This document shows positions 1 through 9,265 of a DNA stretch of 36,307 bases, piece after piece. A program made the translations under genes and the position numbers. The notes beneath the pieces were generated by a model. It did not search any database, was not told the origin of the DNA, and was given only the letters and a program-made list of their open reading frames with translations. Every line of letters starts with the position of its first letter. Position 1 is the first letter of the stretch. The stretch is from Bryobacterales bacterium (lineage in GTDB: Bacteria > Acidobacteriota > Terriglobia > Bryobacterales > Bryobacteraceae), in the NCBI GenBank assembly GCA_027450225.1, contig DAIDJK010000129.1:1-36307 (forward strand). Direction: 5' to 3'.

Positions 1-2
1 CA

Positions 3-857
3 GGCGCGCGGCTCGGCGTTTTGGGGGCGAACGGAACGGGCAAGACGACGCTGCTGCGGATATTGACGGGCGAGATGGAACCCGATGCCGGCGAGGTGCG
101 GCGCGCGGAAGGATTGCGGATCGCGTATTTCGATCAGAATCGCGACCGGCTGGATCCGGAGCAATCGCTGCGGCGCGCGCTGGCGCCGGAGGGCGATACG
201 GTGCTGTTCCGGGATCGTCCGATTCACGTGGCGGGGTGGGCGGCGCGGTTTATGTTTCCGGCGGAACATCTGGACCTGCCGATCAACCGGCTATCCGGGG
301 GCGAGCGGGCGCGCGTGCACATTGCGCGGCTGATGCTGCAGCCGGCGGACATTCTGCTGCTCGATGAACCGACCAACGATCTGGACATTCCGACGCTGGA
401 AGTGCTGGAAAGCAATCTGACCGATTTTCCGGGCGCGATTGTGCTGATTACGCACGACCGCTATCTGCTGGACCGGATTTCGACGCTGCTGCTGTCGCTC
501 GATGGCGATGGCGGAGTGGGGTACTTCGCGGAGCTTTCGCAATGGGAGCAGGCGATCGCGGCGAAGAAGACAGCGGCAAGGAGTGCGGAAGCGAAGCCGG
601 CGCAGGCGCGGACGGCGGCGGTATTCGACGCGAAGAAGAAGCTGTCCTATAACGAGACGCGCGAGTGGGAGCAGATCGAGGCGAAGATTCAGGACGCGGA
701 GGCGGCGCTCGAAAATCGCAAGGCGCTGCTGGGCGATGCGTCAGTGGTTTCCGATCCGGCGAAGCTCAGGAAAGCGGCGGCGGACATCGATGAGGCGCAG
801 GCGGAAGTGGATCGCTTGTATGAACGCTGGGCGGAACTGGAGGCGAAGCGCGCGTGA
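3..857 (+). CDS. ABC-F family ATPase, Uup-like (5' end outside window)
   Basis: C-terminal part of a soluble two-domain ABC-F ATPase; the frame is open to the window edge, so the first nucleotide-binding domain lies upstream. One complete ATPase domain is visible: Walker A GANGTGKTT, Q-loop region YFDQN, signature LSGGE, Walker B ILLLDEPTNDLD and the H-switch ITHDR. After it comes an Ala/Lys-rich linker and then a charged coiled-coil tail starting at KKKLSYNE and ending AELEAKRA, which is the layout of the Uup subgroup. ABC-F proteins have no membrane segments and act on ribosomes (translation-factor or ribosome-protection roles); Uup has also been linked to DNA transposition and branched-intermediate phenotypes. 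The exact role here is inference. The gene ends with TGA two bases before the end of the convergent response regulator. An in-frame TTG at 21 is inside the P-loop strand and is not a credible start. Confidence 0.93.
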   Translation, partial: GARLGVLGANGTGKTTLLRILTGEMEPDAGEVRRAEGLRIAYFDQNRDRLDPEQSLRRALAPEGDTVLFRDRPIHVAGWAARFMFPAEHLDLPINRLSGGERARVHIARLMLQPADILLLDEPTNDLDIPTLEVLESNLTDFPGAIVLITHDRYLLDRISTLLLSLDGDGGVGYFAELSQWEQAIAAKKTAARSAEAKPAQARTAAVFDAKKKLSYNETREWEQIEAKIQDAEAALENRKALLGDASVVSDPAKLRKAAADIDEAQAEVDRLYERWAELEAKRA

Positions 858-859
858 GG

Positions 860-1324
860 TCAGTTCGATGCGGCGCCGCCACTGGTGCGGGCCTGCGAGT
901 CTTCGCTTCCGCCCAGAATCTCCCGCACCTTGCCGACGAGCTGCGAGGGAGTGAAGGGCTTCTGGATGAAGGATGCGAAGTCGGTGACGCCAGTCTCGGC
1001 GGCGACGTCGCGGGTGAAACCGGACATGAACAATGTCTTTGGCGCGAAGCCGAGCTGGCGAATGGCTTCAACCAGCTCGCGGCCGTTGAGGCCCGGCATC
1101 ACAACGTCGGTGAGAATAAGATCGATGACGTGGCCGCGATCCCGGCAGAGGCGGAGCGCCTGTGCGCCGGATTCGGCCTGCACCACGCGATAGCCATAGC
1201 GTGACAGGGTGCCGGTGAGGAAGCTGAGCACCATCGGCTCATCGTCGACAACGAGAATTGTGGCCTGAGCGAGTGGGTCCGTCACGGCTGTACAAAGTTT
1301 AGCGCCGGGAGAGAAAGAGTACAT
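860..1324 (-). CDS. Single-domain (CheY-like) response regulator
   Basis: Encodes a stand-alone receiver domain of about 120 residues with no output domain. With the ATG at 1324 the acidic pocket is D27-D28, the phosphoacceptor is D73 in LTDVVMPG, the Ser switch sits in LFMSGF, and the conserved Lys is in IQKPF. The sequence resembles receivers found at the ends of hybrid histidine kinases, so it may work as a diffusible phosphorelay partner; no kinase gene lies nearby. The start is uncertain: the frame stays open to an ATG at 1396 that would overlap the queA start, and a GTG at 1285 (141 aa) begins just before the receiver. None has a clear ribosome binding site. A TGTATTAT sequence just upstream of the ATG could be an extended -10 element, which would favour the GTG. 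Confidence 0.85.
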   Translation of the reverse strand: MYSFSPGAKLCTAVTDPLAQATILVVDDEPMVLSFLTGTLSRYGYRVVQAESGAQALRLCRDRGHVIDLILTDVVMPGLNGRELVEAIRQLGFAPKTLFMSGFTRDVAAETGVTDFASFIQKPFTPSQLVGKVREILGGSEDSQARTSGGAASN

Positions 1325-1394
1325 CGGTCCGGAGTTGTGAATAATACATGGGCGGACGAGTGCTGATTTCCCGCGTTCGATTGCATCGTCCGCC

Positions 1395-2453
1395 ATGCAT
1401 TTATCGGATTTCGATTACCATTTACCCGAACAACTGATTGCGCAGGAGCCGCCCGCTGAACGCGATGCGGCGCGAATGCTGGTGCTGGACCGCGCGGCGC
1501 AGCAATGGAATGACGGGATATTTCGCGATTTGCCGGAGTTTATCCGGCCGGGAGATTGTATTGTCCTGAACGATTCGCGCGTGCTGCCTTCGCGGCTTTT
1601 CGGGCATCGCGCGGGTGTGCATTCGTTGCCGGTGGGGAAGCACAACCCGAAGCGGCAGGAAAACCTGAGCGGCGCGGTGGAAGTGCTGCTGCTGGAACCG
1701 GCGACCGAAGACGCGCGCGAGTGGCGCGCGCTGGTGCGGCCGGGGAGAAAGATGCGGACCGGCGAGATCGTGCGGTTCGACGATTCGCTGGCGGCGGAAA
1801 TTGTCGGGCGCGGCGAACGGGGTGAACGGACCATTCGCTTCGCGGGCGATGCGGATGTGTACGCCGGGCTCGACCGGCTGGGGCACATGCCGCTGCCGCC
1901 TTACATCAGGCGGGCGGACGCTGCGGCGGACAAGGAACGATACCAGACGGTGTATGCGCGGGAGCGCGGGTCAGTGGCCGCGCCGACGGCGGGATTGCAT
2001 TTCACGCCGGAAGTGCTTGCGCGGTGCGAGGCCGCGGGGGCGAAGATCGCGCGGGTGACGCTGCACGTGGGGCTGGGGACGTTCCAGCCGATCGATCGCG
2101 AAGATTTCGAGCGGCATCATCTGCACCACGAGCGGTATTCGATTGCGCCGGAAGTTTGGGAGACGATTCAGGCGGCGCAACGCGTGATTGCTGTGGGCAC
2201 CACCAGCGTGCGGACCGTGGAATCGGCGGCGGCGACAGGAAAGCTGAGCGGATCGACCGACCTTTTCATCTATCCCGGCTACGAATTCCGGCGTGTGAAC
2301 GCGATGCTGACGAATTTCCATCTGCCGAAGACCAGCCTGCTGCTGCTGGTGTGCGCGTTCGCGGGAACGGACTTCGCGCTGGCGGCTTACCGGCATGCTG
2401 TGGAGCAGGGCTACCGGTTCTTCTCCTATGGCGACTGCATGTTGATCCTGTAA
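1395..2453 (+). CDS. queA: S-adenosylmethionine:tRNA ribosyltransferase-isomerase
   Basis: QueA transfers and isomerises the ribosyl group of SAM onto 7-aminomethyl-7-deazaguanine at the wobble base of tRNA, giving epoxyqueuosine. The 352-residue protein has the usual length and hallmarks: N-terminal DFDYHLPEQLIAQEP, the segment DAARMLVLDR, VLNDSRVLPSRLFG, the block SVAAPTAGLHFT, HVGLGTFQP, and the C-terminal MLTNFHLPKTSLLLLV and FFSYGDCMLI. The SAM-dependent step links it functionally to metK further along the window, though they are not in one operon. It is followed after 24 bp by prfB on the same strand and the two are probably co-transcribed. No strong Shine-Dalgarno sequence precedes the ATG. 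Confidence 0.96.
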   Translation: MHLSDFDYHLPEQLIAQEPPAERDAARMLVLDRAAQQWNDGIFRDLPEFIRPGDCIVLNDSRVLPSRLFGHRAGVHSLPVGKHNPKRQENLSGAVEVLLLEPATEDAREWRALVRPGRKMRTGEIVRFDDSLAAEIVGRGERGERTIRFAGDADVYAGLDRLGHMPLPPYIRRADAAADKERYQTVYARERGSVAAPTAGLHFTPEVLARCEAAGAKIARVTLHVGLGTFQPIDREDFERHHLHHERYSIAPEVWETIQAAQRVIAVGTTSVRTVESAAATGKLSGSTDLFIYPGYEFRRVNAMLTNFHLPKTSLLLLVCAFAGTDFALAAYRHAVEQGYRFFSYGDCMLIL

Positions 2454-2477
2454 AATGAAAGTTCCCTTACATTTCCT

Positions 2478-3615
2478 ATGACGCTCGACGAACTCGAACG
2501 CGAATATTCGCCGCTCCGCGAACAGGCATCTGCCGTGCGGAGCTATCTTTGACGCCGCCGGTAAAAAGCAGGAATTAGAACGCCTCGAACAGCAGATTTC
2601 CGCGCCGGATTTCTGGTCTCAGCCTGAGAAAAGCCAGAAAGTGATGCAGGAGCGGAAGCGCGTGGAGGAATCGATCGAGAACGACGCCCGGCTGGCGGGG
2701 TTCACGGACGATCCCGACACGCTTTTCGAACTTGCGCGCGAAGGCGAAAGCGTGGACGGCGATATCGAACGGGAACTGCGCCGGTTCTCGGATACGATCG
2801 CGCAGCTCGAAACCGAGATGCTGCTTTCGGGCGAGAACGACGCCCGCAGCGCGATCGTGACCATTCATCCCGGCGCCGGCGGAACCGAATCCCAGGACTG
2901 GGCCGAGATGCTGCTCCGAATGTACCTGCGCTGGGCCGAGCGCAAGGGCATGCAGACGGTGATTACGGATCGCCTGGAAGGCGAAGGCGCGGGCATCAAG
3001 TCCGCCACATTCGAAGTGAATGGCGTGAACGCGTACGGGCTGCTGCAATCCGAGATTGGCGTGCACCGGCTGGTGCGGATTTCGCCGTTCGATGCAAACG
3101 CGCGGCGGCATACGTCGTTCGCGTCGGTGTTCGTGTATCCGCAGGTGGATGAGGAGATCAAGATCGACATCCGGCAGGACGATCTGCGCATCGATACGTT
3201 CCGTTCGAGCGGCGCGGGCGGCCAGCACGTGAACATGACGGATTCGGCGGTACGCATCACGCACTTCCCCACGGGAATCGTGGTGCAGTGCCAGAACGAG
3301 CGCTCGCAGCACAAGAATCGCGACAGCGCGTTCAAGCAGTTGCGCGCGAGGCTCTATGAGTTCGAGATGGAGAAGAAGCGCGAGGAGACGCGGAAGACTG
3401 AAGCGTCGAAGCTGGATATCAATTTTGGCAGCCAGATCCGGAATTACGTGCTCGCGCCGTACCGCATGGTGAAGGATCTGCGCACAAGGCTTTCGGCGGG
3501 CGACGTGGACCGCGTGCTGGATGGCGATCTCGACGACTTCATCCACGCCTGGCTGGTGTGGCGCAAGACCGGCAAAACGGCCGGGCCTTCGGGTGGTCCC
3601 GACGAAGCGGAATAA
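2478..3615 (+). CDS. prfB: Peptide chain release factor 2 (programmed +1 frameshift)
   Basis: RF2 terminates translation at UGA and UAA. Synthesis starts at ATG 2478 and reads 24 codons (MTLDELERE... ending SYL) to an in-frame TGA at 2550-2552; a +1 shift at CTT resumes at GAC 2551 and continues to TAA 3613-3615, giving about 378 residues. The post-shift frame opens with DAAGKKQEL and the family block SAPDFW. The UGA-reading tripeptide SPF is at about residues 202-204 and the catalytic GGQ is at 247-249, near the E. coli positions 205-207 and 250-252. The last dozen or so residues are a Gly/Pro/Lys tail. The 3' end overlaps the start of the sua5-like gene by 23 bases. A gene finder that ignores frameshifting would start this gene too late, near 2641. 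Confidence 0.96.
2539..2555 (+). promoter_or_regulatory. prfB autoregulatory +1 frameshift site
   Basis: The core reads TAT CTT TGA C with the in-frame stop at 2550-2552. Just before it, GGAG at 2539-2542 gives an internal Shine-Dalgarno-like element close to the slip codon, as in E. coli prfB where the element is AGGGGG. Low RF2 leaves the UGA unread and favours slippage of the P-site tRNA from CUU to UUU, so RF2 controls its own synthesis. The mechanism is established for prfB; its use here is inferred from the sequence match and from the open reading frame continuing in +1. Confidence 0.93.
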
Positions 3616-4555
3616 CATTCCGGATGCGCACCTGATTTCGCGCGCGGCCGAGCTGATTCGCGCGGGGCGGCTGGTGGCTTTTCCGACGGAGACGGTGTAC
3701 GGGTTGGGGGCGAATGCGCTCGACGCAGAGGCGGTGCGCCGGATCTTCGAGGCGAAGGGGCGGCCGCTGACGAGCCCACTGATCGTGCATGTGGCGTCGG
3801 TGGCCGCGGCGCGCGAACTTGCGGCGCGATGGCCTGAAGAAGCGGAGAAACTGGCGGGCGCGTTCTGGCCGGGACCGCTCACGCTGGTGGCGCCGAAATC
3901 CTCGCGCGTTCCGGACATCGTAACCGCCGGGCTGCCGAGCGTGGGTTTGCGAATGCCGGCCCATCCGGCCGCTCTCGCGCTGCTTGAAGCCGCCGGCGTA
4001 CCGATCGCCGCGCCCAGCGCAAACCGCTTCACGAAGCTTTCACCCACAACGGCCGCGCATGTGCGCGAGGCGCTCGGAAACCAGGTCGACCTGATTCTGG
4101 ACGGTGGCGCGTGTCAGGTGGGAATCGAGAGCACTGTGCTTTCGTTCGCCGGCGAGACGCCTAAAATCCTGCGGCCCGGTATGGTTTCGCGCACGGCGAT
4201 CGAATCGGTGATCGGTCCGGTGGATGTGGGCGGGGGCGCGGAATCGCCGGGACAGCATCCGAAGCATTACAGCCCGCGAACGCCGCTGCTGCTGGGGGCG
4301 TCACCCAACCCGGAAGGCGCACCGGCGCCTGCCGGCGGCCGCGGATACCGGCTGGATTTCACGACGATGCCGCGCGATCCGCACGCTTACGCCGAACAAC
4401 TCTACCGGACGCTGCACGATCTGGACGGGTTGAAGTACGACTGGATCTCGGTCGAAATGCCGCCGGATACGCCGGAATGGGCAGGCGTGCGGGATCGTCT
4501 GGAACGCGCCGCCGCTTACCAGTACGACAATCACCTGGACGACAATACGATCTGA
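3593..4555 (+). CDS. Threonylcarbamoyl-AMP synthase, Sua5-type (long form)
   Basis: Makes L-threonylcarbamoyladenylate from threonine, bicarbonate and ATP, the first step of the tRNA t6A37 modification. The YrdC/TsaC domain shows VAFPTETVYGLGANA (about residues 27-41), KGRP, FWPGPLTLV, the block APSANRFTKLSPT and ESTVLSF. It is followed by a PGQHPKHYSPRTPL linker and a Sua5 C-terminal domain, so this is the long form of about 320 residues. The frame is open further upstream inside prfB; GTG at 3593 is the first start that leaves a sensible N-terminus ([10 protein letters not shown]...), overlapping prfB by 23 bases and implying translational coupling. The 3' end overlaps the convergent glyoxalase-like gene by 25 bases. 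A second, shorter TsaC-like protein is encoded at 24651. Confidence 0.93.
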   Translation: MVPTKRNNIPDAHLISRAAELIRAGRLVAFPTETVYGLGANALDAEAVRRIFEAKGRPLTSPLIVHVASVAAARELAARWPEEAEKLAGAFWPGPLTLVAPKSSRVPDIVTAGLPSVGLRMPAHPAALALLEAAGVPIAAPSANRFTKLSPTTAAHVREALGNQVDLILDGGACQVGIESTVLSFAGETPKILRPGMVSRTAIESVIGPVDVGGGAESPGQHPKHYSPRTPLLLGASPNPEGAPAPAGGRGYRLDFTTMPRDPHAYAEQLYRTLHDLDGLKYDWISVEMPPDTPEWAGVRDRLERAAAYQYDNHLDDNTI

Positions 4556-4896
4556 TTGCCTTCGGAATCCTTCATTTTGAGGAATGAGCCCCAGGGCTGT
4601 TTCTGCGGGGGCCCGTCGAACTCGACGCCTTTGGCGCGGAGTTCGTCGTAGGTCCGGTCGATGTGATCGACTTCCCAGGACGTATGGACGAACGTGCCGA
4701 TGCGGTCTTCGTGACCCTCCGGCGTGAACAGCACGATGCCGGTTTCAGCGCCGGGAATCGAGAGCTCGATCCATCGCTGCGTGTCGGAGAAATGCTGGTC
4801 GGTGAGCACGCGGAAGCCGAGCTTACCGGTGTAGAAAGCGAGCGCGCGATCCTGATCCCGCACCGGGATGCCGAGGAATTTGATTCGCCGGATCAT
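4531..4896 (-). CDS. Glyoxalase/bleomycin-resistance (VOC) superfamily protein
   Basis: A 121-residue single-module VOC protein. The start at 4896 gives MIRRIKFLGIPVRDQDRALAFY, the classical first strand and helix of the fold, followed by LGFRVL, WIELSIPGAETGIVLFTP and the C-terminal strand EGNQIVLSSR preceded by GSFLKMKDS. VOC proteins are usually metal-dependent dimers acting in aldehyde or epoxide detoxification or drug binding; the substrate cannot be told from the sequence. The open frame runs further upstream to 4986 but that part is Ala-rich, has no domain character and would overlap the divergent regulator gene. The end overlaps the convergent sua5-like gene by 25 bases. Confidence 0.85.
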   Translation of the reverse strand: MIRRIKFLGIPVRDQDRALAFYTGKLGFRVLTDQHFSDTQRWIELSIPGAETGIVLFTPEGHEDRIGTFVHTSWEVDHIDRTYDELRAKGVEFDGPPQKQPWGSFLKMKDSEGNQIVLSSR

Positions 4897-4958
4897 GTTT
4901 CGAGCATGCCGCGCGGTGGCGGGGAAAGCAATCGTGGCGCGCGGATTGTGCGCAGGCC

Positions 4959-4982
4959 CTGCTACAGTAACCGCTGCTACAG
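4959..4982 (+). repeat. 9-bp direct repeat before the winged-helix gene
   Basis: CTGCTACAG occurs at 4959-4967 and again at 4974-4982, a 15-bp period, ending two bases before the ATG of the small regulator. A repeat so close to the start of a DNA-binding protein gene could be its own operator; that is inference. Confidence 0.5.
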
Positions 4983-4984
4983 GC

Positions 4985-5281
4985 ATGAAAATCGATCCCT
5001 ATGTGCTGGATACGCTGATGCGGGATCTGGTAGCGCACGACCGTTCGAGCGCGGCGTTCCTGGTGTATCTGCAGCTTTACCGGCACACGCACGGGGAGGG
5101 CGGCGCGTCCGCGCGGATGAGCCATGCGGCGCTCGCCGAACTGGTGGGGATTTCGAAGCGGTCGGTGCAGATGGCGATCACCCGGCTGATTGCGCGGCGG
5201 CTGATCCGGCAGCGTAAAGCCCGGCCTACGTCGATTCCTGTTTATACGGTACTGACGCCGTGGGCGCGGCGTGGCGCGTGA
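4985..5281 (+). CDS. Small winged helix-turn-helix regulator
   Basis: A 98-residue basic protein. The N-terminal half (MKIDPYVLDTLMRDLVAHDRS) is a helix, and residues about 40-75 form a typical HTH: MSHAALAELVGISKRSVQMAI followed by TRLIARRLIRQ and a wing (RPTSIPVYTVL). Its closest resemblance is to helix-turn-helix domains of replication-initiator-like or GntR/MarR-like regulators; no ligand domain is present. The start at 4985 is chosen because everything before it in the frame reads as shadow of the divergent VOC gene. It is divergent from the VOC gene with 88 bp between, and both may share the region holding the 9-bp repeat. Confidence 0.78.
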   Translation: MKIDPYVLDTLMRDLVAHDRSSAAFLVYLQLYRHTHGEGGASARMSHAALAELVGISKRSVQMAITRLIARRLIRQRKARPTSIPVYTVLTPWARRGA

Positions 5282-5325
5282 TACCAGTGCGGCGTCACGC
5301 GCCTGCCCACGTTGGTGCGGGGTAA

Positions 5326-6495
<1,170 letters not shown>

Positions 6496-6535
6496 GAATG
6501 CTCCGAGTTGGGGTGAGGACCGGACCGTGTTGAAG

Positions 6536-6574
6536 CCGCACGGGCACACCCGGGCGGCCGGCTCCGCCAGCCGG
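6536..6574 (-). promoter_or_regulatory. Two adjacent hairpins in the metK leader
   Basis: On the minus strand the metK leader would carry CCGGCT-ggcgg-AGCCGG (6558-6574) directly followed by a second hairpin (6536-6557) with nested arms CCGC/GCGG and CGGG/CCCG. They lie about 40-80 bases before the start codon. No conserved core of a known SAM riboswitch class was recognised. A cis-regulatory RNA is possible but unproven; GC-rich DNA also makes chance hairpins common. Confidence 0.4.
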
Positions 6575-6620
6575 TACAAACTCCAAGTTTACCTCGCGCA
6601 GCCAGAGCGGCGGGTAATAA

Positions 6621-6654
6621 CGGTTCTGGAACCGGAATGGCGGTTCTGGAACCG
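6621..6654. repeat. Two identical palindromes, 20-bp period, in metK/ftsK divergent region
   Basis: CGGTTCTGGAACCG occurs exactly at 6621-6634 and 6641-6654. Each copy is an inverted repeat with arms CGGTTC/GAACCG around two central bases. Centre-to-centre spacing is 20 bp, about two helical turns, so two dimers could bind on one face of DNA. It lies between metK (-) and ftsK (+), about 125 bp from the former and 110 bp from the latter. A tandem operator is the likeliest meaning; the regulator is unknown. Confidence 0.7.
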
Positions 6655-6764
6655 AACGAATCCGATTCAGCCGGGAGTGTGCCGCGATTGCGCGGAACGC
6701 TTTCGCCCCGTTCCGTTTTCTGCGATACTGATCTTGCTCTGGCTTTCTTCCGTCCGCCAGCCGG

Positions 6765-9230
6765 ATGAAGCTTTTAACGCCGTCTCCATCAAAACGCCTC
6801 AACGAGGTGAGCGGATTTCTGTTCCTCGCGGCAGGGCTTCTGCTTCTCCTCAGCTTCGCCTCGTTCCAGCCTGCTGATCCTTCGTGGGATACGGTAGCCG
6901 GGGCTGCGGAAACACGCAATCTCATCGGTCCGGTGGGCGCGTGGATGGCCGACTTTTTCCTGCAGGCCTTCGGGCTTGCCTCTTTTCTTTTCCCGCTGCT
7001 CTTTTTCGGCCTTGGATGGAAATGGATTCGCTCGGAAGCTCTGGAAGCGCCGCTGATCCGTTTTCTCGGGAGCGTGATGCTGGTCGCCTCAGCCTGTGGC
7101 GCGGCGGCGCTGCTTCCTGACTGGCGGCTGTTCGGCCGGGCGATCCTGCCGGGCGGCGTCGCAGGCTACCTTCTGGCGGATTCGCTGAAGCATGCGCTCA
7201 ACGTCGCGGGAACCGCGGTGGTGCTGCTGACCGCCATGGTTATTTCCACATATCTGGTTTCGAGCTTCACGCTCGACAAGCTGCAGGGCTGGCTTACGCC
7301 CGTAATCGCGTTCTTTGCTCAAATCCGGGACCACTTCCGCCGCTCGATGGAGCGAAGGCGTGAAGAGGCGCTTGAACGGGCCGAGCAGCGCCGCGCCGAG
7401 AAGGAAGAGAAACGCCGGAACAGGGAAGCCTTCGCCGAGGCGGCAACGGAATCGGCGGAGTCCGTTGCCATGCGGGTGGAAACCATTGCGCCCGATCCGG
7501 CCATCACCCGCCGGACGCGCACTGCCCCGCAGCCCGTCTCCGACACGCTGCCGTGGGAAGACCCGGCTCGGACGCCCGAAACCCAGACCATTGAAAGCCA
7601 GCCCATCGAAGCCCAGCCCGATTCTCCCGCTTCCGGAGACATTCCGATCTGTGTGCTCGAAGACGCCGAAACTCCGCGCAACGAGAATCTTCTGGAGTTT
7701 CCGTTCAACGCGCCGGCTCGCAGGAAGCCGGAGCACCGTGCGCCCACGCTGTTCCGTTTGCCGGCGACCGAACTGCTGAACGAAGTTCCCGTCCGTTCGG
7801 CTTTCGATGAGCAGGAACTCAAATCGACCGCGTCGGCCATCAAGGCGAAGTTCGAAGAGTTCAACGTTCTCGGTTCGGTGGTTCAGATCAACCCCGGCCC
7901 GGTGGTGACGACCTTCGAATTCAAGCCCGAAGCCGGAATCAAATACAGCCGCATCACGACGCTGACCGAAGATCTCTGTCTTGGATTGCAGGCCGAATCC
8001 ATTCTGATCGAGCGCATACCGGGCAAGCCGACGGTCGGGATCGAAGTGCCGAACACCAAACGCGAAGTGATCAGCCTGCGCGCGGTGCTGGAATCGGAAG
8101 AATTCGAGGCATCGCAGTCGCACCTCACCATTTCGATGGGCAAGGACATCAACGGGCGCATCAAGGTGGCCTCGCTCGAGACGATGCCGCACCTTCTGAT
8201 CGCCGGTTCCACCGGATCAGGCAAGTCCGTGATGATCAACTCGCTGATCATGTCGATCCTGTACAAGTCGACGCCCGATGAAGTGCGGATGATCATGGTG
8301 GACCCGAAGCGCGTCGAGCTGGGAATCTATGAAGGCATTCCACACCTGCTGACGCCCGTCATCACAGATCCGCGCAAGGCCACCAATGCGCTGAAGAACG
8401 CCGTGCTCGAAATGGAGCGGCGGCTGCGGCTTCTGGCCGAGCAGGGCGTTCGCAACATCGATCAGTACAACAAGAAGATCCGCAAACTCGGCTCCGAGCC
8501 GCGCAATCTGTTCGAAGATGAAGCCGGAAAACCTGCCGACGAACTGAAGCCGCTGCCCTACGTGCTGATCCTGATCGACGAACTGGCCGATTTGATGATG
8601 CTCGAAGGGCGAAACGTGGAAGAATCCGTCACCCGGCTGGCCCAGATGGCGCGCGCGGTGGGCATGCACCTGGTGCTGGCGACGCAGCGGCCGTCGGTCG
8701 ACGTGATCACCGGCCTGATCAAGGCCAACTTCCCGGCGCGCATGAGTTTCCGTGTGGCGACGCGCGTGGACAGCCGGACGATTCTGGACGTGATGGGCGC
8801 CGAGCACCTGCTGGGCAAAGGCGACATGCTGTTTCTGCCGCCAGGCTCCTCGCGGCTGACGCGCGTGCATGGCGCGTTCGTCACGGAGACGGAGATCAAC
8901 AAGGTGGTCGATTTCTGGAAGGCGCAGGCGCAGCCGGAATACGATCAGTCCTATCTGATCGCGCCGCCGGGCGAGGAAGGCGAGCCGGATACGCAGGAAG
9001 CCGAATCGGGCGAGCAGGACCCGATGTACGAAGAGGCGTTGCGCGTCGTGCTCGAGATGGGCAAGGCTTCCACCTCCACGCTCCAGCGGCGTCTGCGGCT
9101 CGGCTACGGACGCGCCGCGCGCATTCTCGACGTGATGTACCGCGACGGCATTATCGGACCGCCGGACGGCAGCAAGCCGCGCGAGGTTCTGAAGCGCCCC
9201 GACTGGCTGCGCGAAGTGGACCACGTCTGA
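6765..9230 (+). CDS. ftsK: DNA translocase FtsK/SpoIIIE
   Basis: Septal DNA pump that clears and aligns chromosome termini during division. The 821-residue protein has about four membrane helices in residues 15-165, a charged, Pro/Glu-rich linker (about 190-330), the RecA-like motor with Walker A GSTGSGKSV near 481 and Walker B LILIDELADLMM near 600, and a C-terminal winged-helix gamma domain (about 750-815, DPMYEEALRVVLEMGKAS...) that reads polar KOPS-like sequences. The length matches SpoIIIE-type proteins with a short linker rather than E. coli FtsK. No clear ribosome binding site precedes the ATG. It is divergent from metK. Confidence 0.96.
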   Translation: MKLLTPSPSKRLNEVSGFLFLAAGLLLLLSFASFQPADPSWDTVAGAAETRNLIGPVGAWMADFFLQAFGLASFLFPLLFFGLGWKWIRSEALEAPLIRFLGSVMLVASACGAAALLPDWRLFGRAILPGGVAGYLLADSLKHALNVAGTAVVLLTAMVISTYLVSSFTLDKLQGWLTPVIAFFAQIRDHFRRSMERRREEALERAEQRRAEKEEKRRNREAFAEAATESAESVAMRVETIAPDPAITRRTRTAPQPVSDTLPWEDPARTPETQTIESQPIEAQPDSPASGDIPICVLEDAETPRNENLLEFPFNAPARRKPEHRAPTLFRLPATELLNEVPVRSAFDEQELKSTASAIKAKFEEFNVLGSVVQINPGPVVTTFEFKPEAGIKYSRITTLTEDLCLGLQAESILIERIPGKPTVGIEVPNTKREVISLRAVLESEEFEASQSHLTISMGKDINGRIKVASLETMPHLLIAGSTGSGKSVMINSLIMSILYKSTPDEVRMIMVDPKRVELGIYEGIPHLLTPVITDPRKATNALKNAVLEMERRLRLLAEQGVRNIDQYNKKIRKLGSEPRNLFEDEAGKPADELKPLPYVLILIDELADLMMLEGRNVEESVTRLAQMARAVGMHLVLATQRPSVDVITGLIKANFPARMSFRVATRVDSRTILDVMGAEHLLGKGDMLFLPPGSSRLTRVHGAFVTETEINKVVDFWKAQAQPEYDQSYLIAPPGEEGEPDTQEAESGEQDPMYEEALRVVLEMGKASTSTLQRRLRLGYGRAARILDVMYRDGIIGPPDGSKPREVLKRPDWLREVDHV

Positions 9231-9265
9231 ACCGTGGCGGAGCGGCAAGGCCAGTTTCGCGTTAC

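Noticed and set aside
2575-4047. A 490-codon minus-strand frame
   Set aside because: It is antisense to prfB and the sua5-like gene; Arg/Ala-rich with no domain character.
6496-6620. SAM riboswitch in front of metK
   Set aside because: Hairpins exist, but I could not match the conserved cores of SAM-I, SAM-II or SAM/SAH classes.
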